This document shows positions 1-11,339 of a DNA stretch of 64,000 bases, one piece after another. Location of the stretch: the NCBI GenBank assembly GCA_033398695.1, contig CM065816.1, forward strand, positions 131,971,358 through 132,035,357. The letters are read 5' to 3'. Every line of letters begins with the position of its first letter. The first letter of the stretch is position 1. Made by a program: the position numbers and the translations under genes. The DNA is from Orobanche coerulescens. Its lineage: Eukaryota > Streptophyta > Magnoliopsida > Lamiales > Orobanchaceae. Below the pieces are notes generated by a model, which saw only the letters and a program-made list of their open reading frames with translations, ran no database searches and was not told the DNA's origin.

Positions 1-1200
1 GAAACACCTTCCCTCGTCTACGCCCCAAAATGCCCCAATGGCAAAATCGCTAGCATCGCACATTAGTTCGAATGGAAGGTCCCAATCCGGAGCGACTATC
101 ACGGTGCCGTGCTTAGAGCTTTCTTGACAACTCGAAACTTTCTTTGCAAGACTCGTCGAAAATAAATGGGACATCTTTCATGAGTAAATTGCACGGTAAC
201 CGTGATCTTTGAAAAATCCTTAATAAAGCAGCGATAGAAAGCGGCATGTCCCGAGAAAACTCCTAATCCCTTTTACGAAGTGGGTGGAGGCATCTTCTCA
301 ATGGTCTCAATTTTCGCTCAGTCGACTTCAATTCCATGTGAGGATATTCGATGGCCAAGCACAATGCCCTCTGCACCATAAAATGACACTTCTCCCAATT
401 CAAGACTAAATTGGTCTCTTCACATCTTCGCAAGACCTTACGCAAATTTTCCAAACAAATATCAAAAGAATCTCCAAAAGCAGAAAAATCATCCATGAAA
501 ATCTCAATACCTTTGCTCTACCATGTCGGAAAAATAGCCATCATACACCGTTGAAAAGTCGGCGCATTACACAATCAAACGGCATGCGCCTATAAGCGAA
601 AATGCCGTAAGGACATGTAAACGTCGTTTTCTCTTGGTCTTCGGGGCTATGTAAATCGATTATACCCGAATAGCCATCGAGAAAGCAATAGAAATCGTGT
701 CCGGCTAATCTATCTAACATCGATCAATAAAAGGCAAGGGGAAATGATCTTTTCTAGTGGCCTTATTTAGTTTCCTATAATCTATGCACATACGCCACCC
801 GTAACAATCACGGTGGGAATTAATTCATTATTATCGTTTTGAACAAGCTGTTATCCCACCCTTTTTCGACACAACTTGAACCGGACTTACCCACTTACTA
901 TCGAAATTGGAAAGATCATACTGCGTCGAGGAGTTTTAAAACCTCGACTTTTACCACCTCCTTCATGTTAGGATTCGATAGGCGTTGATGCTCCACGGAT
1001 GGTTTGTAGTCTTCCTCCATCAAAATCTTGTGCATGCAAATCGATGGGCTGATCCCTTGATATCCGCAATAGACCATCCAAGAGCGATTTGTACTCCTCA
1101 AAACTCTTAATAATTTTGCTTCTTGATCTCCTGCTAAAGTGGCCGAAAGAATAAGCTGGAAGGGAGTCGTCGGGCCCGAGGAATGCATACTTCAAATGAG
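1..1200 (-). pseudogene. Athila-like Ty3 retrotransposon, reverse transcriptase region (decayed)
   Basis: Reverse transcriptase part of a Ty3-type polyprotein, read right to left and running off the left window edge. At 916-1188 the frame gives the pre-RT linker typical of Athila-type elements (GISPSICMHKILMEEDYKPS, then NPNMKEVVK and LKLLDA). Further left are remnants of the RT palm with FMDDFSAFGDSFD around 440-500, corresponding to the YVDD-box strand, followed by LRRCEETNLVLNWEKCHFMV. The frame is broken by several shifts and stops between 500 and 915, so no active enzyme is possible. Lineage assignment is from motif wording and the downstream PBS, not from a phylogeny. Confidence 0.8.
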
Positions 1201-1800
1201 GTGGCGCTTTTTGAGTTCCAATTTTGGAGGTTTTTCATTCGATTGGGTCGGTCGTGTTAGTGAACTTCCTAGCTCCTCGAATGGTTTGCGAATAAAAATT
1301 GGCGGGAAGCATCCATGTGTCGTGCGTGGCGGCATGCTCTCCATTTGGTTGAGCATTGATCAAAGCGGATTCCAATGGATCGGGTGGATAATTCTCTCGA
1401 AAAGTTCTACTCACGCACGAGTCAATGACGTCAACTTGGAAACAATTTTCGGCGTCACTTGGATATTTTACGGATCGAAAAATATTGAAGGTAACTTGCT
1501 CCTCTTGAGCAGCGCAAAGTCGGCTTTCCCTTTTCCACATCAATCAACGTTGGCTGTTGCCAAAAATGGTCTTCCCAAAATAATTGGGATATCTTGGTCT
1601 TCTTCCATATCAAGTACGATGAAATCGTAGGAAAGATGAACTTATCCACTTTGACTAAAACGTCCTCTATCACACCCCTCGGATATTTGATGGATCTATC
1701 GGCCCGATTGTAGAGAGGCGCCGTCGGTTTGGCTTCCCCAATCTCCGACTTTTTAAAAATCGAAAGAGGCATAAGATTTATCTTGCTCAGAGATCACATA
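1201..1800 (-). pseudogene. Athila-like element, aspartic protease region (decayed)
   Basis: Fragments of the retroviral-type protease domain between gag and RT. At 1455-1772 the sequence reads MPLSIFKKSEIGEAKPT, ADRSIKYPRGVIEDVLVKVD and KFIFP, the conserved core of Athila-type proteases after the active site. At 1235-1543 a second frame continues with EEQVTFNIF. The two overlap in different frames, which shows at least one frameshift. The catalytic Asp segment is not readable in one frame. Order gag, protease, RT on the minus strand is as expected for Ty3 elements. Confidence 0.7.
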
Positions 1801-1808
1801 GGGCTCTT

Positions 1809-3616
1809 TCAAAGATGAGTTTCCGATGATGCAAGGAATGGTGAAACTTCCGGATCTCTCAATTTCGGTGGGAGTTTCTTTTGTAAAATAGCCTTGCACT
1901 CCTCCGTTAAAGCGGCCGTCTCATATTCCTCGAGTTTCCGTTTATTGGACAAGATCTCTTTCATAAACTTGACGTAACTCGGCATCTGTTCCAATGCGTC
2001 GTGACGGAATGTTTATGTGCAATTTCTTGAAAACGTCGAGGAATTTTGAAAACGCTTGTCCGATTTTGCTTTTGAAAACGTTGTGGAAATGGAATTTGAG
2101 GAGTGGGCTGAGTAGTCGATACTTCCTTTGGCTTAGGCGTCTCATCCTTTTCCTTCTCGTTACGCACGTTGGTGCTCTTTGTCGTAATAAGTGCCCTTTC
2201 AACTCTTTTCCGCTTCTTAATTCGATCGCTTGCACATTTTCCTTGGGTTTCACTTGGCTACGTTGGGGCTGCACATTGAGCCCGAGAAGACAATAAATTA
2301 GCAATCTGCCCCATTTGTGTTTCTAGATTTCGGATGGAGGTTGAATGATTTTGAAGAGTCGTCTCGGTGCGGGTCATGAATTGGCTTGTGTTAGCCGCCA
2401 ATTGAGCAAGAGCATCCTCCAAAGATACCTTTGAAGATTGAGGGGGCTGCTGTGGGGGTTGCACGAAGTGAGGTTGTGGAGGCTTCATAGCTTGCCCATT
2501 TCTCCATGGAGAATTTTGTTGGTTCCTCCACCCTTGATTATAAGTGCTAGGGTAAATATTGCTTTGTCGATTTCCATTGGCCTGGCCGAGCTTGCTCCAT
2601 CGATGTTGCTCGAGCGGATTTCCAAATTGACACTCACTTTCGGGTGTGATCCGTTACACCAATTACACGTCTCAATGGTAATGGGGGCTGGTGCGTGCGA
2701 AAAGTTCAGGTTGTTGTGTTAGCGGCGACTTGGTGACAAGGTGGAAATCGGATCATTGCTCGAAACTTCCATTACCCTCTTCGGTGTCAATCTTTCTGCT
2801 GGCCATTGGTAAGCGTTTTCAGCCATATCTTCTAAAAGAACGTGAGCCTCGGCCATAGATTTTCCCATGAATGTTCCTCGGAGGCTGCATCCACTAAAGT
2901 GCGTGTAGAAGCACTCAAACCACCATAAAACGTATGCGGTGAAGCCAATCGGGAATGCCGTGATGAGGGCATCTTGAAGTAATTCTTTATATCGCTCCCA
3001 CGCCTCGTGGAGCGATTCCATATCAGCCAGGCAAAAGTAGTTATCTCGTTTCTCAACCGCGCCGTCTTAGGTGGTGGGAAAAATTTTGCAAGGAAGGCTT
3101 GCACTAACCTCTCCCAAGTTGTAATCGACCCGTGGTAAAGAATTCAACCAAAACTTTGCTTTGTCCCTCAAAGAAAAAGGAAAAGCCTCAATCGGATGGC
3201 ATCGTCGGTGACGCCATTTGTTTTAAAGGTGTCGCATATCTCAAGCGAAGCAATGTGGGCATTCGGGTCGTCTTTCGGCAATCCGAGAATGGGCTCTTTG
3301 CACCATCGAATAATGGCGGGCTTGATCTCAAAGTTATTTGCTTGGATGGTGGGACGCCGAATTCCCGAAAAATTTGCATTAACTTTAGGAATGGCATAGT
3401 CTCGAAGAGCGAGTTCCGTTTGAACTTTCCGCACTTGGTTGTCTCCTCCTTGGATTTCAATATTTTCGGCCATGTTGGCCGTCGTCTTGACTCGCTTTTC
3501 TCCTTTTTATTCTTTCGTAGAGTGCGCTCGAGCTCGGTGTCCAAAGGTAGTAAGCCTTCGTTCTGAGTCTTCTCATGCACTATACAAAGGTCCTGAAAAG
3601 GAAAACAAATAGACAA
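1809..3616 (-). pseudogene. Athila-like element, Gag (decayed)
   Basis: Structural capsid protein of the same element, broken into pieces. From the N-terminus: 3168-3473 has the conserved start of the Retrotrans_gag domain (IQANNFEIKPAIIRW, DPNAHIASLEICDTFKTNGV, DDAIRLRLF); 2832-3104 has MQAFLAKFFPPPKTARLRNE; 2719-3021 has ESLHEAWERYKELL; 2258-2488 has the coiled region with AQLAANTSQFMTRTETTLQ and METQMGQIANLL-like wording; 1809-2304 has the Gag-protease linker with AIELRSGKEL and SYVKFMKEILSNKRKLEEYE. Successive segments lie in different frames, so several indels have accumulated. The start is near 3616 or just inside the PBS, and cannot be fixed because the N-terminus is degenerate. Confidence 0.8.
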
Positions 3617-3703
3617 AATTAAATACGCAAAAATAAAAATAAAAATAAAACGTTCAAATTAAGACTGGAAATACTTAAGTCGATATTAGAAAAAAAATTC
3701 ATT

Positions 3704-3720
3704 CCCCGGCAACGGCGCCA
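3704..3720 (-). promoter_or_regulatory. Primer binding site matching tRNA-Asp 3' end
   Basis: On the minus strand the bases TGGCGCCGTTGCCGGGG lie 6 nt inside the LTR end. This is complementary to the 3' end of plant tRNA-Asp, the primer typical of Athila-type elements. Its position fixes the 5' end of the element as the right-hand side (LTR 3727-5032) and the direction of transcription as leftward. Confidence 0.85.
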
Positions 3721-3726
3721 AAAACT

Positions 3727-5032
3727 TGTTGCGATATTTCCTACACGCAAGTGCACGTCATCGTATACAAGTAATAAAGTGATAAGTAGAGTATCGTTCC
3801 CACGAGGATTGAATTTCTAACTACCGACGTTTTCGTACTCCAATTTTATTTGAACAATCGAAATTGGATTTTTGGATTAATATCTAAAAGACTTAATAAA
3901 AGACTAAACAGAAAATGATAGTTTGAATGAAAGGAATCAAATGATAAATAAGTCTAGAGTTCTGAATCCACCTTAATTTATCCGAATTTAATCTTGATTA
4001 TCCCTAATAATTAATTTTCCCAATTTATTGAAGGCGGAGATTGCTAAAATATTCTACCGCCTCTCCCGAGGTCAATAGATTTATCTAACGGCGACTAACG
4101 CACTCTATCCCTAGGTGAATTATCTCGTCGCTAGGCAAATTGCATGAAATCTCCTAAAGGCCACGTAGTTCCTATGAGTATATTCCTATCTCACAGAATA
4201 AAACGGTCCTCACCAATAGTTCCTCACCAAATCTCCTCTCCCGATTCGAAGTGAATGATTAAATCAATACAACTATTGGCCAGATAATTGCAAGCATTAA
4301 ACGTAATTGGGAAAACTCAATAAAAAGGTAATAAAGTGGATAATCTCAATCAATTCGTCAAAATAAAGGTTTCATCAAAACCCTAGATTAGGCCTTTAGC
4401 CGACATACTAAAAGCGAAAATACGAGAATAAATAAACGAAAGCATAAAATTCAAACGCGGATGAAGTTCGGATTCCTCCGTTCTTGACTCATATTCTGCC
4501 CTTGAATTAAATGCTTTCCTCCTCTTCTCTATCTCCAAGCTTAAGCTCCTAGGTTTTGCTTTAATGATTCCAAAGATAATTAAATTAGGGTCTTAAGCCC
4601 TATTTATAGCTCAGCATCTTCACAAATCGCGTCCGTATTAATCGGTTGGCGGCTTCAAAGCGGCCCAAAATCCGCGCGAGCGTACCAAACCCGCTAAGTG
4701 TGCGCGGCTCATCAACTGTGCCGCGGCACATCGCCAAAATCAAAACACAGGCGTAATTAAATCCTTACGTGCGCGGCTCACAGGCGTGCCGCGACACAGT
4801 CTGACTACTACGCCCTTCGGGTGGTGTCTTCCTTTGCCGCGGCTCAGCTTCCTTGTGCCGCGGCTCATAGTCCAGTTTAGCCGTTTTCGCCCGTTTTGCC
4901 TCGTTTAAGCTTCCGGACTTCAATTTCCTGTCAATCAAACAAAATTAAGGCATTAAAAGCTCATTTAGATGATTTCACACTCCAAAATACCACCAAATAA
5001 TAATAAATAAGCGTATAAAAATACGCCTAACA
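3727..5032 (-). repeat. 5' LTR of Athila-like Ty3 element
   Basis: The boundary bases are TG at 3727 and CA at 5031-5032, so on the minus strand the LTR starts TGTTAGGCG and ends just before the PBS. Length is 1306 bp with no coding capacity. The segment near 3780-3815 (GTATCGTTCCCACGAGG) is wording often seen in LTRs of this group. The right flank at 5033 is directly the integrase frame of another Ty3 element, so this LTR marks an insertion junction. The partner LTR and the other copy of the TSD (expected CCCCT-like, 5033-5037) lie outside the window. Confidence 0.75.
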
Positions 5033-5941
5033 CCCCTGCAAGATTGTTCTGTTAGTTACCTCCACTTGCCCATTAGCTTGCGGGTGAGCAACCGCAGCGA
5101 ACCCTTGCCTGATATGCATACCCTCGCACCAGGACTGGGTTCTCTTCCCATTGAATTGGGTTCCATTATCTGAGATGAGTATCTGGGGCGCTCCGTACCT
5201 GCAGCAAATGTTGTTAAATAGAAAACTTATGATTCTTTGCTCGGTTATGGTGGCCACGGGCTCGGCCTCTACCCACTTGCTGAAGTAGTCTATGGCTACT
5301 ACTAAGAACTTTCTTCCTCCCGATCCAGGTGTAAACTGCCCCATGATATCAATTCCCCATTTAGCGAATGGACAGGGTGCTCCCATGGTGATCATATCCT
5401 CTGTTGGGATGTGAATTAAGGGTGCGTGCACTTGACATTTTTGGCATCGCCTAACCATTTCCACTGCTCTCTTGCTCATGGTCGGCCAGAAAAAACCAGC
5501 CCTTAGCGCTTTGCTAATCAGCGCTCTTCCTTTGGTATGGTCTCCGCAGCACCCTTCATGGATTTCTTCCAATATACTCCTCCCTTCTTCTTCCGAAACG
5601 CATCGTAGGTATGGACCGAGGTAGGACCTCTTGTATAGCTCATCATTAATGCAACAGAACCTCGCTGCTCTTCGCACAATTTTCATTCTTTCTTGCCTTT
5701 CCTTGGGTAGTTCTGCCCTTCTTAGGTATGCCAACAAAGGAGTTCGCCAATCTGCCATCTCGTTCACCTCCATCACCTGTTTCATGATGCTACTCCGGGC
5801 TGCTCCCAGAATCGTTACTGTTCGCGAGCGGCAATCCACTAAGGAGCTTCCCATTTTTGCTAGGTAATCAGCTTTTGCATTTTCCGCCCTAGGGATATGG
5901 ATTAACTTCCATTCCCCTAGTTTTTTGGCAGCCTCTTTCAC
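5033..5941 (-). pseudogene. Tat-like Ty3 element, integrase (truncated by insertion)
   Basis: Integrase part of a Ty3 polyprotein, about 300 residues in one open frame. The N-terminal zinc-binding motif is visible (EIHEGCCGDH, then RCQKCQVH). The core has the three catalytic acids: Asp in WGIDIMGQF, Asp in LISDNGTQF and Glu in ANGQVEVTNRTILQG. A few codons after that Glu the frame meets the LTR of the Athila-like element at 5032, so the rest of the core and the C-terminal domain are displaced out of the window. The N-terminal 60 residues (IHIPRAENAKADYLAKMGS) are the end of the second RNase H domain. No stop is seen inside this segment, which suggests the host element was young when hit. Confidence 0.85.
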
Positions 5942-6208
5942 TTCCTACACATACTTCTTCATCCGATCTTCATTTATCTCAAATTTTCCTTCTACCTGTT
6001 GTGTGACCAGTTGGGAATCAGAGTAAGCAATGAGTCGTCGCGCGCCCAAGTCTATTCCCGGCTGCATTCCCTTAACCAGGGCTTCATATTCGGCCTCGTT
6101 GTTAGATGCCTTGAAATCGAATTTTATGGCATAGTCTAATTGTTCACCCTCCGGGGTAGTAAGGATTATCCCTGCCCCAGAACCGCTGGTTGTTGCCGAT
6201 CCATCCAC
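5942..6208 (-). pseudogene. Tat-like element, second (archaeal-type) RNase H
   Basis: A ribonuclease H fold separate from the one attached to RT. It starts DGSATTSGSGAGIIL, continues NNEAEYEALVKGM (catalytic Glu) and YSDSQLVTQQVEG (catalytic Asp), and is separated by one stop from the following IPRAENAKADYLAKM motif. Two RNase H domains in tandem are a known hallmark of the Tat lineage, which supports the lineage call. A stop precedes it at about 6209 and another follows at about 5942, single nonsense changes in an otherwise continuous frame. Confidence 0.8.
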
Positions 6209-6217
6209 ATGTAATAG

Positions 6218-6790
6218 CTACTGTCCCTCTGGTGGCGATGGCATGGCCCCCTCTTGGATAAAGTCTGCTAGGGCCTGAGCTTTAATCGCCGTTCTCGGCT
6301 CATACTCCATGTTGTACTCCCCCATTTCTACCGCCCACTTCACCAGACGACCTGACACGTTAGGTCGCCCTAATATCTCTCTTAAGGGCAAGTTGGTTCG
6401 CAGTTTTATCCGGTGGGCTAGGAAATAGGGCCTCAGTCGCCTGGCTGTAACTACTAACGCCAGCACCCCTTTTTCTAGCTCGGAGTAATTCCGTTCTGCT
6501 CCTTGCAAAATTCAGCTTGTATAATAAATGGGCTTTTGCTTACTCATTTGTTCTCTTAGCAAGACCGAGCTAACCGCTCCTTCTCCCATGGATAAGTAGA
6601 GTACAAGATCCTCTTCTGGTACTGGTTTGGTGAGTAGAGGCAGCTCGGCCAAATACTCTTTCAATTTTCCGAATGCTGTTTGCGCTTCTGGGGTCCATTC
6701 GAACTTGTTCCCTTTTCTTAAGAGTTTAAAAAATGGGAATCCTTTCTCGGCCGAGCGTGATATGAAACGGCTCAGCCCTGCTATTCTTCA
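6218..6790 (-). pseudogene. Tat-like element, RT connection and first RNase H
   Basis: At 6218-6508 the frame reads GAERNYSELEKGVLALVVTARRLRPYF and ends KAQALADFIQEG, the RNase H domain that follows RT in Ty3 elements and its exit motif. Between 6509 and 6790 the protein continues in other frames (for example the region encoding FPFFKLL-like and LPLLTKP-like wording), so one or two frameshifts lie there. It acts in RNA removal during reverse transcription. It is inactive here because the polyprotein frame is interrupted. Confidence 0.75.
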
Positions 6791-7694
6791 TGTTAGTATC
6801 TGGATATCCTTGATATTTTTTGGAGGATTCATTTGCAGCACTGTCTTGACCTTCTCCGGGTTGACCTCGATTCCTTGTTCTGTGACCACATATCCCAGGA
6901 ATTTTCCCGATTTGACTCCAAAAGAACATTTTGATGGGTTGAGATTCATTCCGTACGCGCGCAGGTTTTCGAACGTCTCTTCTAGGTCTCTGATATGCTC
7001 TCCTGTCTTCACACTTTTCACTAGCATGTCATCCACGTATACCTCCATATTTCTGCCGATTTGGGATCTAAAGATTCTGTCGACCATCCTTTGATATGTA
7101 GCTCCTGCATTTTTTAACCCAAAAGGCATGCGTACATAACAAAAAGTTCCTTTTGAAACCACAAAACTAACCCTCTTTCTGTCCTCGGGTGCGAGAGGAA
7201 TCTGCTGATATCCCTGGGAAGCATCCATCATACTGAGTGACTCGCACCCCGAGGTTGAATCCACTAGCTGATCTATGCGGGGTAACGGGTAGTGATCCTT
7301 TGGACATGCTTTATTTAGGTCCCGAAAGTCCATTCACATCCTCCACTTCCCCTGGCCTTTCCCCACCATCACAGCGTTGGATAGCCACTCCGGAAACTGG
7401 ATCTCCATTATGTGTCCAGCTCGGAGGAGCTTATCGACCTCTTCCCCAATGACCCCATCCATCTCCGGCCCGAAATGCCTCCTCTTCTGCTACCGGTCTT
7501 ATGGTTGGGTCGATGTTCAACCTGTGCTCGGCAACTGTTGGGCTGATTCCCACCAGATCCTCAGCTGCGAACGCGAAAATGTCCACGAATCTCCTTAGCA
7601 GGCTGATGAGGCTTTCCTTTATTCCATCGTCCAACTGACTTCCCATGCGAGTTTTTGTTTCCGGCTTTCCTGGAACCAATTCTATTTCTAGCAA
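6788..7694 (-). pseudogene. Tat-like element, reverse transcriptase
   Basis: RT domain of the Tat-like element. The frame 6788-7333 contains DFRDLNKACPKDHYPLPRID, SMMDASQGYQQIPL, FCYVRMPFGLKNAGATYQR, the catalytic box EVYVDDMLVKS and FLGYVVTEQGIEVNPEK, so all fingers and palm motifs are present. The upstream 7431-7694 gives the RT N-terminus (LLRRFVDIFAFAAEDLVGI, HRLNIDPTIRPV). Two defects are clear: a TGA just before MDFRDL at about 7334 where the family normally has Cys, and a frameshift near 7465 after IRPV. The YVDD Asp pair is intact. Confidence 0.85.
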
Positions 7695-7718
7695 CTTCTC
7701 ATTGGGCTTGACGCCTTC

Positions 7719-8531
7719 TTACTCAGCTTCCTCGGGCGCCTTCGATTTTTTATTCCTCTTAGACTCCGGATCCGGACCCCCTAGCTCGGATGCCCTGTTT
7801 CCGCGCTGCACTCCCTGCTTTACCGTTGTCTGATAACAAGATTGGGCTACAAACTGATCTCCGGCTACTTCCCCTACCTCACCTCCTACGGGGAATTTTA
7901 CTTTCATGTGTGCGGTAGAGGCCACTGCTTCGAATTTGTTGAGCCCCGGTCGTCCTAGAATGGCGTTATAGGCCGATTTGGTGTCCACCACTAAAAATCT
8001 GAGCGTCTTGACCTTCCGATGGGGCATCCGAACTAGTGCTACCGGAAGCACCACTTCTCTGACTGGTTGCACCTCGGTCATACAGAACCCATAGAGCGCG
8101 GTATCTACCTTTCTCAATTCCACTTCCAGGTTCATCTGTTTGAAATAGTCATAGAATAAGATGTCTACCGAGCTTCCCGTATCGATAAACACCCTTTGTA
8201 CATCATAACTGGCGATCTCCGCGGTGATGACCAGCGCGTCATTGTGGGGCGTATGTATCCCGTTATAATCCATGGGGCTGAACTGAATGATAGGCCCACT
8301 GCCTACAGAGGCGACCTCCTTGAGCTTATGACACCTAGCTTTTCGTGCGTGGGCTTTTCTAGCCTGATTAGAACTTCCGTCGGTTGGTCCTCCTGATATC
8401 ATGTGGATTACTCCTTTTTTAGCCGGGGGAGCAGAGGGTCCCCGAGGAGCTTCTCTTTTCACCCCCGCACCTCCTTGGGGCATGGGTGGTTGCCTCCGAC
8501 CTCCATTTCTCTGCTGATATGTGAACTCCAT
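7719..8531 (-). pseudogene. Tat-like element, aspartic protease
   Basis: 270-residue frame with the retropepsin active site in VFIDTGSSVDILFYDYF, followed by the flap and second-half wording RFLVVDTKSAYNAILGRPGLNKF and STAHMKVKFP. This is the conserved protease between Gag and RT of Tat-type elements. The frame ends at TAA 7719-7721, after which the same frame simply continues into the RT N-terminus (EGVKPNEKLLEIEL), so the stop is a single nonsense mutation rather than a natural end. Its N-terminal 80 residues are a basic, Gln/Pro-rich linker from Gag. Confidence 0.85.
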
Positions 8532-9876
8532 TAGATGTCCCGCTCGGACCAGCCTTTCGATCTCATCTTTAAGGTGCTTGCATTAAATGCATTTTATGCC
8601 CGTAATCATTGTGGAATCGACAATAAAGCTCTGATTTCGGCTGGGTGGGCCTATTAGGACGAGATGCAGGCCACTCGATAACCCTGTTCATCTTACCTTC
8701 AACTGCTTCCAAAACCTGAGCTCTCCTCATTGTTAGTGGGCTGTATTGGTCAAATCTTGGTCGCCTTAGAACGGTATCGTTCTTCTTTCAATCTGTTTTT
8801 CCCCGCGGCATTTCTTCCCGAGGTAATTTTCCTTGAAAGGTGTACTCCTCCCGTCGTATCAATCTGTTGGACCCCCTTTCCCCATCTTCGGGCTTTTCTT
8901 GCAATTCCTCCATATCCTTCTCGGTTTCCTCAACATTAATGTATTTCGAGCATCGGGCTAAGACCTCATCATATGTTCTGGCTGGTTTTTTAGCTAATGA
9001 GGTGCGTAGCAACCCCGGCCTCAGTCCCTGCGTCAAGGCACTGGTTTTCACTTCTTCTGACGACGAGGGTACCTCCAGACATGCCTTTGTGAATCGGGTC
9101 ACATAAGCTCTCAGCGCTTCTCCAGAGTATTGCTTGATACTGAACAAGGACATGAAGGTCTTTTGGTGCGCCCTGGCGCTGGCAAAGTGAGTCAAGAACG
9201 CGGAGCTGAAAGTTTTGAAGCTGGTGATTGACCCAGGGGGTATCTGGTGGAACCAATCCTGAGCTGACTCTGTCAGTGTAGCCAAGAATGCTCTGCAACT
9301 CACGGCATCCGAATATCGATGTAGTACCGCCATGTTCTCAAATCGGTATAAATGTCGGGTAGGATCTGAGAGTCCATCGTAGGTGAAGGTGACAGCCCTA
9401 AACCCATATGGGAGCTCGGCCTGCAGTATGCCTTGTGAGAAGGGATGGCCTGGATGACTCTCCATGTCCTTCCCCGCAACCCTCTGTCGCAACTCCTCCA
9501 GCTCGTCCTGCATGTTGGATATCAAGGGATCCTGCGTTCTTTCCTGTCTGGATCGCTCCCATATTCTTGGATAACTTTCCCCATGCTCTTCCTGCTGATC
9601 AATTTCCTTCGGCCCATCCGAAAGGATGGGTATTACTTTTCGTGGCACCCTTTGTTTTTCGACCTCCCGACTCTTCTGGATCGCACTGGCGATTATGTCG
9701 GCTAAGGCTTCCTTCGTCAGTGTAATTGTGCTTGGTGCGACTTCTTCTACAGGGGTGACGGGTGTTTTTTCCAGAGTCGCTTCTCCACCCGCAGCTGCTA
9801 GTTCCTCTTCTAAATTTCTGGGTATTAACTCCCCTATTCTCTTCTGGTTCATTTCTTCCGCCATCACTAACCTCAT
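8532..9876 (-). pseudogene. Tat-like element, Gag
   Basis: The frame 8788-9876 (362 residues, starting MRLVMAEEMNQKRIGELIPR) carries the Retrotrans_gag domain: LPYGFRAVTFTYDGLSDPTR, RAFLATLTESAQDWFHQIP, SFKTFSSAFLTHFASA and LRAYVTRFTKACLEV. Downstream, 8532-8787 holds a single-knuckle remnant with LYCRFHNDYGHKM and, in a different frame, CKHLKDEIERLVRAGHLMEF, so a frameshift sits near 8585. The gag core itself is open. The start Met choice is uncertain because several in-frame Met codons lie within 20 residues. Confidence 0.85.
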
Positions 9877-9906
9877 GTCTCAACTCAAAGTGACTCGATG
9901 TCACAC

Positions 9907-9925
9907 TTCCCACAGACGGCGCCAC
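9907..9925 (-). promoter_or_regulatory. Primer binding site region of Tat-like element
   Basis: The minus strand reads TGGCGCCGTCTGTGGGAAG immediately inside the LTR end, in the position of a minus-strand primer site. The TGGCGCCG start is usual in Tat-type elements. I do not assign the priming tRNA with certainty. Confidence 0.6.
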
Positions 9926-9926
9926 T

Positions 9927-10589
9927 TGATGTAACCGAGCTGATCGGTCACCAAGAACCGGGTTAATCTTAGGAGTTTTGCTAAGAAAACCCAAAATGTA
10001 TGAAGTATTGTCTTTCTTTCTCTCTCTAAAATATGCTATATTCTCAGAATGTGTCCCCTTTTGAGAAACCCCATCTCTCCCTTTTATAGGAGGGGGGTGC
10101 CTTATTGTCTAAGATTTTTCCTGATTTCCAGAGAAAATCCCGGATATCCAGGGATTCAGGATGCGATTTTCCATCCCTGGATTTCCGGGATTGCAAGGTA
10201 TGGGCTCTCAATCCCTGGATCTTAGGGATTCTGTCAGGTGAGTCAGAATCTTCTTTCCCAAGAGTTCGACCTTCCTGAGCTCGGTGGTTTTAGGTCGGCT
10301 CATATTATAAAAGATTACTTAGGTCGGGTCATTCCTATTCAAATCCGTAGGTGAGAGACATTTGAGGTCGGCAACCTTTTATCAGATATCATAGGTCAGC
10401 GGGGCCTCCGAGGTCAGCGCCCTTCTAACAGATGTCACAGCTAAACGGGGCCTCCGAGTTCGACGACCTTCTAAAGGACCTTGAGGTTGGCATCCCCTTA
10501 TCTAATAACCTGGGTCGGACTTTTATTGGTCCATATTTTAAACTGGGTTTTCAGGGAGCGTACATTCGGCGTCCTATCACACCTCATCA
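9927..10589 (-). repeat. 5' LTR of Tat-like element
   Basis: The sequence between the PBS and unrelated DNA has short terminal inverted repeats TGATG (9927) and CATCA (ending 10589), giving a 663-bp LTR. On the minus strand a TATA box (CTATAAAAGGG, about 10081-10091) stands roughly 160 nt before the LTR end, the correct place for the retroelement promoter. Several AGGTCGG-type short direct repeats occur in U3 (10265-10500). The outer boundary rests only on the inverted repeat, because the other LTR is outside the window; TGTGATAGG ending at 10581 is an alternative start. Confidence 0.65.
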
Positions 10590-10623
10590 CCATGACTAAG
10601 TGGGATGTAAACTACATCATCAT

Positions 10624-11070
10624 TAGGAATGGCAATGGGGTTCGGGGCGGGGCAGGCTATCCCCGTCCCCGAACCCAAAATCTGAAACCTGTCCCGTCTC
10701 TGCCCCGTTCCCCGTCGAGGATTTTATCGGGGCGCCCCGTTGGGGGCTACAGCTTACCCCGAACCCGCATCATTTTCCGTTTTTGCCCCGAAATCCGAAA
10801 TTACTAGGTATCAATTATCAAAATCTAAACACAATATGTAGCTAAAAATAAAGATGCATGCTAGAATAAATATTATTATATATATATAATATAAATAATA
10901 TAATATCGGACAGGGTGGGGCACGGTCACCCCAGTCACTACCCCGAACCCCGAAAAATCTGCGTTAATGCCCCGATCCCGCTCAGTAACCCGATAATGTC
11001 TGCCCCATCCCGATCTATTAAGATCGGGTTTCAAGTTTTTTCGTCGGGTTCGAGTTTTTTTGTCATCCCT
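10624..11070. mobile_element. hAT-type MITE with GGGGCGGGG-rich ends
   Basis: Ends are TAGGAATGGCAATGGGG on the left and its imperfect inverse TTGTCATCCCT on the right. Subterminal DNA is rich in GGGGC and CCCCG blocks. CATCATCAT stands on both sides, compatible with an 8-bp duplication, but the exact 8 bp are ambiguous because the site is a CAT microsatellite. About 447 bp, non-coding, AT-rich centre. The short frames inside are by-products of the C-rich ends. Confidence 0.65.
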
Positions 11071-11339
11071 CATCATCATCACACACACATACTTTTAGCA
11101 ACAAACTTTAGTCTTACTACGAAGGGTTTATGTGGAACAGTCTGTCAAGGGGCTGTCCTTTAATCAATTTCTATGGATAATAATTAGTTAAATATTCCTT
11201 TAGGAAAGAATTTTAGACACGATCGATCATCCGTGAACACACGAAAATACATTTTCATGTATATGAGAAGATAATGACATTTTACCTAACCCTTTTTGAA
11301 ATTGTTCAACTACCAAAAGAAAGTAGTGTGGAAAAGATA
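11071..11339. other. Unassigned AT-rich spacer
   Basis: No coding frame, no repeat ends and no RNA gene recognised between the hAT MITE and the Stowaway-like MITE. Confidence 0.5.
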
